Assembly: GCF_946221935.1 (NCBI RefSeq)
Contig: NZ_CAMIGN010000008.1
Span: forward strand, 56,625-120,624
Length of the DNA stretch: 64,000 bases
Origin: an uncultured Corynebacterium sp.
Lineage (GTDB): Bacteria > Actinomycetota > Actinomycetes > Mycobacteriales > Mycobacteriaceae
Reading direction: 5' to 3'
Positions 60,049 through 64,000 of the stretch are shown here, piece by piece. Each line of letters begins with the position of its first letter. The first letter of the stretch is position 1. Made by a program: the position numbers and the translations under genes. The notes beneath the pieces were generated by a model that was not told where the DNA came from, made no database searches, and saw only the letters and a list, made by a program, of their open reading frames with translations.

Positions 60049-61809
60049 TTAGAGCTTGTTGATCTCAATTGTGCCCGCCGCTCCGATGTTCCGGAGGTTG
60101 GCGCGCGCCAGGTCGACCATGCGTCCCACGCCACCGTCAAACACAGTGCGCGTAGCGGAGCGTGAGAAGCCCATCATCATCTCCCAGGTGATGTTCGGCG
60201 GCAGGCTCAGAGCGTTCGGGTCAGTAACGACATCCACCAGCACCGGCCCGTCATAAGCCAAGGCTTCCTTGATGCCCTTCTCGACATCCTGCGGATCCTC
60301 GATTCGGATCGTTTTAATGCCAATGGCCTCAGCGATCTTGGAGAAGTTCACGTGCTCGTGGTCAGTCTCATGTTCCGGCAGACCAGCAACCATCATCTCG
60401 AGCTTCACCATGCCCAGAGAGGAGTTGTTAAACACTACGATATTGACGGGCAGATCGTGGAGCTTTGCGGTCAGTAGTTCACCCATCAGCATGCCCAAAC
60501 CACCGTCGCCGGAGAAGGAAATCACCTGGCGGTTCCGGTCCGCAGCCTGTGCGCCGAGTGCCTGCGGCAGCGCATTGGCCATCGTGCCGTGGCGGAAGGA
60601 GCCGATCTCCGTACGCTTACCATTCGGCGTGATGTAGCGAGCACCCCATACATTGCACATACCGGTATCGATAGTGAAGATGGCATCTTCAGCTGCAAGA
60701 CGGTCAATGGTATCCGCCACATACTCCGGGTGGATCGGCTTAGACTTACCAGCCTTCTTCGTGTAGGCATCCACCACATGGTTCAGTGCACGAGCGTGGT
60801 TACGCAACTGCTTATCCAGGAAGCTACGGTCAGTCTTTTCCTCGATGTGAGGCAGGATCGTATCAATCACAGCTCCAACGTCACCGACGACCGGGTAATT
60901 AATGGTTGTGCGGCGGCCAATGTGCGAGCCGTCGATATCCACCTGCGCCACGTTTCCGCTTGGCAGGAAGTCGTTGTATGGGAAGTCTGTGCCCAGCAGG
61001 ATCAGCAAATCCGCGTCGTACATCGCTTCTCGGGCTGCACCATAGCCCAACAGACCGGACATACCGACGTCGAACGGGTTGTCGTACTGAATGTGCATCT
61101 TGCCGCCGAAAGCGTGGCCAATGGGAGACTTAATCTTCTCCGCAAGCTTGAGCACTTGCTCTCGGGAGTTCTTGACGCCCTCACCGCAGAACAAGGTGAC
61201 AGTCTTAGCATCGTTAATAGCCTTGGCCAGGCGGGCTGCTTCCTCGGCATCCGGGTACAGCACGGGGCGACCCTTGGCATACACGGAACCGATAAAGCCT
61301 TCTTCCTCGATCGCCTGGGAGGATACATCGCCGGGGATAACCAGCACGCTTACACCGTTGCCAGCAAGGGTGGACTGGATCGCATTGTGCAATACCTTGG
61401 GACCCTGCGCGGCAGAGTTAATCATCTCGCAGTATCCAGAGCACTCCTGGAAAATCTGCTCCGGGTGAGTCTCCTGGAAGAACTGGGTGCCGATCTGCAC
61501 GCTCGGGATGTGAGAAGCAATGGCCAGAACCTTTGCACCATTTCGATGGGAATCGTATAGCCCCTGGATCAGGTGGGTATTGCCAGGGCCACAGGAAGCA
61601 GCACATACTGCCAATTCACCGGTAACGAGGGATTCAGCACCAGCGGCGAAGGCCGCAGATTCCTCGTTCCGAACGTGGATCCATTCAATAGAGGATTGAC
61701 GAACCTCATCCACAATGGGGTTGAGGCTATCGCCTACCAATCCGAAGATTCGCTTAACGCCTTGATTTTCAAGAGTCTTTACTAATTGTGCTGCGAAGTT
61801 TTTTGCCAT
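60049..61809 (-). CDS. pqo: Pyruvate:quinone oxidoreductase (pyruvate oxidase)
   Basis: A peripheral membrane, FAD- and thiamine-diphosphate-dependent enzyme that oxidises pyruvate to acetate and CO2 and reduces menaquinone. The 586-residue protein shows the thiamine-activating Glu region VRNEESAAFAAGAESLVTGELAVCAASCGPG, the FAD domain with LGTDFPYNDFL, and the thiamine/Mg motif SGDGGLGMLMGELLTA with FNNSSLGMV. The C-terminal residues form the lipid-binding region in E. coli PoxB. TAACCT (61816-61821) lies 6 bases before the ATG, suggesting a leaderless mRNA. It is inserted between ctaC and asnB, which are neighbours in mycobacteria. Confidence 0.95.
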   Translation of the reverse strand: MAKNFAAQLVKTLENQGVKRIFGLVGDSLNPIVDEVRQSSIEWIHVRNEESAAFAAGAESLVTGELAVCAASCGPGNTHLIQGLYDSHRNGAKVLAIASHIPSVQIGTQFFQETHPEQIFQECSGYCEMINSAAQGPKVLHNAIQSTLAGNGVSVLVIPGDVSSQAIEEEGFIGSVYAKGRPVLYPDAEEAARLAKAINDAKTVTLFCGEGVKNSREQVLKLAEKIKSPIGHAFGGKMHIQYDNPFDVGMSGLLGYGAAREAMYDADLLILLGTDFPYNDFLPSGNVAQVDIDGSHIGRRTTINYPVVGDVGAVIDTILPHIEEKTDRSFLDKQLRNHARALNHVVDAYTKKAGKSKPIHPEYVADTIDRLAAEDAIFTIDTGMCNVWGARYITPNGKRTEIGSFRHGTMANALPQALGAQAADRNRQVISFSGDGGLGMLMGELLTAKLHDLPVNIVVFNNSSLGMVKLEMMVAGLPEHETDHEHVNFSKIAEAIGIKTIRIEDPQDVEKGIKEALAYDGPVLVDVVTDPNALSLPPNITWEMMMGFSRSATRTVFDGGVGRMVDLARANLRNIGAAGTIEINKL

Positions 61810-61815
61810 GCCACA

Positions 61816-61821
61816 AGGTTA
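61816..61821 (-). promoter_or_regulatory. -10 box of pqo (leaderless)
   Basis: On the minus strand TAACCT is followed by six bases and the pqo ATG, with no Shine-Dalgarno sequence. Confidence 0.4.
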
Positions 61822-61965
61822 CGCGTGGCTATTCGGTAGCGCATTGGTTGCTGTAAAGTCTCACAGAATCCCAATTCTGTAATACAAATCACTTTTGAAC
61901 GTAGGGATCCCCAGCAAACGAGCTTTCCCCGCCGTGGCAACTAGCCCACCTCTACCCCGCCCGCG

Positions 61966-61971
61966 TAAAGT
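61966..61971 (+). promoter_or_regulatory. -10 box of asnB (leaderless)
   Basis: TAAAGT ends eight bases before the ATG at 61980. No ribosome binding site is visible. Confidence 0.45.
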
Positions 61972-61979
61972 CTGAACGC

Positions 61980-63917
61980 ATGTGTGGATTGCTTGGAATC
62001 ATTGCGGCGAATAACGACGCGGAAAACTTTGTCGATGCAGTAGAGGGTGCACTGCCCTGCATGCACCACCGTGGCCCGGACGATAGTGGCACCTGGCATG
62101 ACCAAGATGTTGTCTTCGGCTTTAACCGGCTCTCCATCATCGATCTGGAGCACTCTCACCAGCCACTCCAGTGGGGCCCAGAGGACGAACCAAACCGTTA
62201 TGCACTGACGTTTAACGGCGAGATCTACAACTATGTGGAGCTTCGAGAGGAACTCGAGCAAGCGGGCTATTCCTTTAATACTCAGGGTGACGGAGAGCCG
62301 ATTGTTGTTGGCTTCCACCACTGGGGTGCCGACGTGGTGAATCATCTCCGCGGCATGTTTGGGTTTGCTGTGTGGGATTCCAAGGAAAAGAAGCTCTTCC
62401 TGGCTCGCGACCAATTCGGCATCAAGCCGATGTACATCGCCACTGCAGAGGCGGGCACCGTTTTCGCCTCGGAGAAGAAGTGCATCCTGTCGATGGCCGA
62501 GCAGCTGGGGTTGAACCTCGACCTGGATATCCGCGCAATCGCTCACTACACGGATCTGCAGTACGTGCCGGAGCCGGAGAGCCTGCACAAGCACATTCGC
62601 CGTCTGGAATCCGGCAGCTATGGCTTCGTGACGCCCGGTGGCCAGATCGAGGAAACTCGTTGGTTCGAGCCTCGCTTCCCCGTTAAGAAGGTTGCAGCAG
62701 GCGATGAAGAAGCCGTTTTCCAGCGTATCGCGGAGGCCTTGGAGGATTCCGTGGCCAAGCACATGCGCGCAGACGTGACGGTCGGCTCCTTCCTTTCGGG
62801 AGGCATCGACTCCACCGCCATCGCCGCACTGGCAAAGCGCCACAACCCGGATCTGCTGACCTTCACCACCGGTTTCGAGCGTGAGGAGTACTCCGAGGTA
62901 GATGTCGCCGCCGAATCTGCCGCCGCCATCGGAGCCGAGCACATCGTGAAGGTCGTGAGCCCCGAGGAATATGCCGAGGCTATTCCGAAGATCATCTGGT
63001 ACCTGGACGATCCGGTGGCCGATCCTTCTCTGGTTCCCCTGTACTTCGTTGCAGCCGAAGCCCGCAAGCACGTGAAGGTCGTGCTCTCCGGCGAGGGCGC
63101 TGACGAGCTCTTCGGCGGCTACACGATCTACAAGGAGCCGCTCAGCCTGGCACCTTTCGACAAGATCCCCTCCCCGCTGAAGCGAGTACTGGCTAGCGTG
63201 GGCAACGCGCTCCCCGAGGGCATGCGCGGCAAGTCCCTGCTGCAGCGCGGCACCATGCCGATGGAGGATCGTTACTACGGCAATGCGCGTTCCTTTAACT
63301 ACCAGCAACTGGAACGCGTGCTCCGCGAGATCCGCCCAGAGTGGGATCACCGCGAGGTCACCGCGCCGATTTACGCGAAGTCGCAGGACATGGATCCGGT
63401 TGCCCGCATGCAGCACCTGGATCTGTTTACCTGGATGCGCGGAGACATCCTGGTTAAGGCCGACAAGATCAACATGGCTAACTCCCTGGAGCTACGCGTG
63501 CCTTTCCTGGACAAGGTCGTTTTCGACGTGGCAGAGACTCTCCCCCACGAACTGAAGATCTCCCACGGCACTACCAAGTACGCCCTTCGCAAGGCTCTGG
63601 AACGTATCGTTCCCCCGCATGTTCTACACCGCAAGAAGCTGGGCTTCCCCGTGCCTATGCGCCACTGGCTCGCGGGCGATGAACTCTATGGCTGGGCCAA
63701 GGAGAACATCGAAGCTTCCCAGACCGACCACCTCTTCAACAAGGCCGAAGTCTTAAAGATGCTGGACGAGCATCGAGTGGCCATGAATACCGGCTCCGGC
63801 CCGGATCACTCGCGTCGCCTGTGGACCGTCATCGCGTTCATGGTCTGGCACGGTATCTTTGTCGAGGATCGTATCCACCCGAAGATCGATCAGCGCCAGT
63901 ACCCAGTCGACCTGTAG
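61980..63917 (+). CDS. asnB: Asparagine synthetase, glutamine-hydrolysing
   Basis: Makes asparagine, or amidates a related substrate, from glutamine and ATP. The 645-residue protein starts MCGLLGIIA, with Cys2 the glutaminase nucleophile after Met removal. FNGEIYNYVELREEL and GDGEPIVVGF follow in the glutaminase domain, and the synthetase P-loop is SFLSGGIDSTAIAAL. VVLSGEGADELFGGY and the DKINMANSLELRVPFLD block complete the core. In C. glutamicum this gene (ltsA) affects cell-wall integrity and lysozyme resistance, and amidation of peptidoglycan DAP has been proposed; that role here is inference. Leaderless start at 61980. Confidence 0.95.
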   Translation: MCGLLGIIAANNDAENFVDAVEGALPCMHHRGPDDSGTWHDQDVVFGFNRLSIIDLEHSHQPLQWGPEDEPNRYALTFNGEIYNYVELREELEQAGYSFNTQGDGEPIVVGFHHWGADVVNHLRGMFGFAVWDSKEKKLFLARDQFGIKPMYIATAEAGTVFASEKKCILSMAEQLGLNLDLDIRAIAHYTDLQYVPEPESLHKHIRRLESGSYGFVTPGGQIEETRWFEPRFPVKKVAAGDEEAVFQRIAEALEDSVAKHMRADVTVGSFLSGGIDSTAIAALAKRHNPDLLTFTTGFEREEYSEVDVAAESAAAIGAEHIVKVVSPEEYAEAIPKIIWYLDDPVADPSLVPLYFVAAEARKHVKVVLSGEGADELFGGYTIYKEPLSLAPFDKIPSPLKRVLASVGNALPEGMRGKSLLQRGTMPMEDRYYGNARSFNYQQLERVLREIRPEWDHREVTAPIYAKSQDMDPVARMQHLDLFTWMRGDILVKADKINMANSLELRVPFLDKVVFDVAETLPHELKISHGTTKYALRKALERIVPPHVLHRKKLGFPVPMRHWLAGDELYGWAKENIEASQTDHLFNKAEVLKMLDEHRVAMNTGSGPDHSRRLWTVIAFMVWHGIFVEDRIHPKIDQRQYPVDL

Positions 63918-63945
63918 AAGACCCCAAAACGCCCCCGAAGGAGTT

Positions 63946-64000
63946 TGAACTGGCCCCCGAAAGTTGGACTGGTTTAATTCTAGGCGGTTAGGGGTTCAAG
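63946..64000 (+). mobile_element. Possible end of an IS3-like insertion sequence (partial)
   Basis: From 63946 the sequence begins TGAACTGGCCCCCGAAAGTT, the form of terminal inverted repeats of IS3-family elements that start with TG and carry a C-run followed by GAAAGT. The rest runs off the window, so no transposase, second inverted repeat or target duplication can be seen. A partly similar CGCCCCCGAAGG lies just before it. Confidence 0.4.

Overview
This window is a compact, fairly GC-rich actinobacterial chromosome segment whose content and order point to the genus Corynebacterium (Mycobacteriales). It holds the division and cell-wall (dcw) cluster in actinobacterial form (mraZ, rsmH, ftsL, ftsI, murE, murF, mraY, murD, ftsW, murG, murC, ftsQ, ftsZ, pgeF, yggS, sepF, yggT, divIVA). 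This is followed by the block that in mycobacteria runs DUF3040 protein - GNAT - MTHFR - idsA - mptA - Rv2175c - pknL - aroG - Rv2179c - plsC - pimB - NlpC/P60 - exonuclease - trpD - ctaE - qcrCAB - ctaF - ctaC - asnB. I do not assign a species.

Layout. 1-4700: the 5' part of lspA, two lipoproteins, an MFS pump with its ArsR-type repressor and a 19-bp perfect palindromic operator, and a cytoplasmic L-asparaginase. 4650-9730: dinB and ileS, the latter behind a T-box riboswitch, plus a 52-residue membrane protein whose ribosome binding site lies in a perfect 16-bp inverted repeat. 9800-31400: the dcw cluster, all on the minus strand, with likely attenuator hairpins between mraZ and rsmH and between ftsL and ftsI, and a four-copy, 10-bp-phased MraZ operator upstream of mraZ. 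31400-32150: a gene-poor stretch with a second, oppositely oriented MraZ-box pair. 32160-51000: mixed-strand genes for envelope lipids and lipoglycans (polyprenyl synthase, a CrtI-type desaturase, MptA, PlsC, an acyltransferase-3, PimB'), Ser/Thr kinase PknL with the Rv2175c-type DNA-binding protein beside it, class II DAHP synthase, a ROK glucokinase and two NlpC/P60 endopeptidases. 51390-61800: respiration, with the cytochrome bc1 (qcrCAB) and aa3 (ctaE, ctaF, ctaC) genes and a pyruvate:quinone oxidoreductase. 61980-63917: glutamine-dependent asparagine synthetase, then what looks like the first bases of an insertion sequence running off the window.

How the genes work together. The dcw genes make lipid II and build the septum. 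Corynebacteria lack FtsA and MreB; SepF anchors FtsZ and DivIVA directs polar growth. The 32-51 kb block supplies isoprenoid and mannosylated inositol lipids and peptidoglycan hydrolases, overseen by PknL. Pyruvate:quinone oxidoreductase feeds the menaquinone pool that QcrCAB-CtaCDEF oxidises.

A recurring signal is leaderless expression: more than ten genes have a TANNNT -10 hexamer 5-8 bases before the start codon and no clear Shine-Dalgarno sequence. I see no prophage, CRISPR array, toxin-antitoxin pair, tRNA, rRNA or defence island. The least-explained items are the 31.4-32.1 kb MraZ-box region, the CrtI-like gene inside the idsA-mptA pair, the hairpin-masked small membrane protein, the phased repeats before the MTB12-like lipoprotein and the long leader of the short NlpC/P60 gene.
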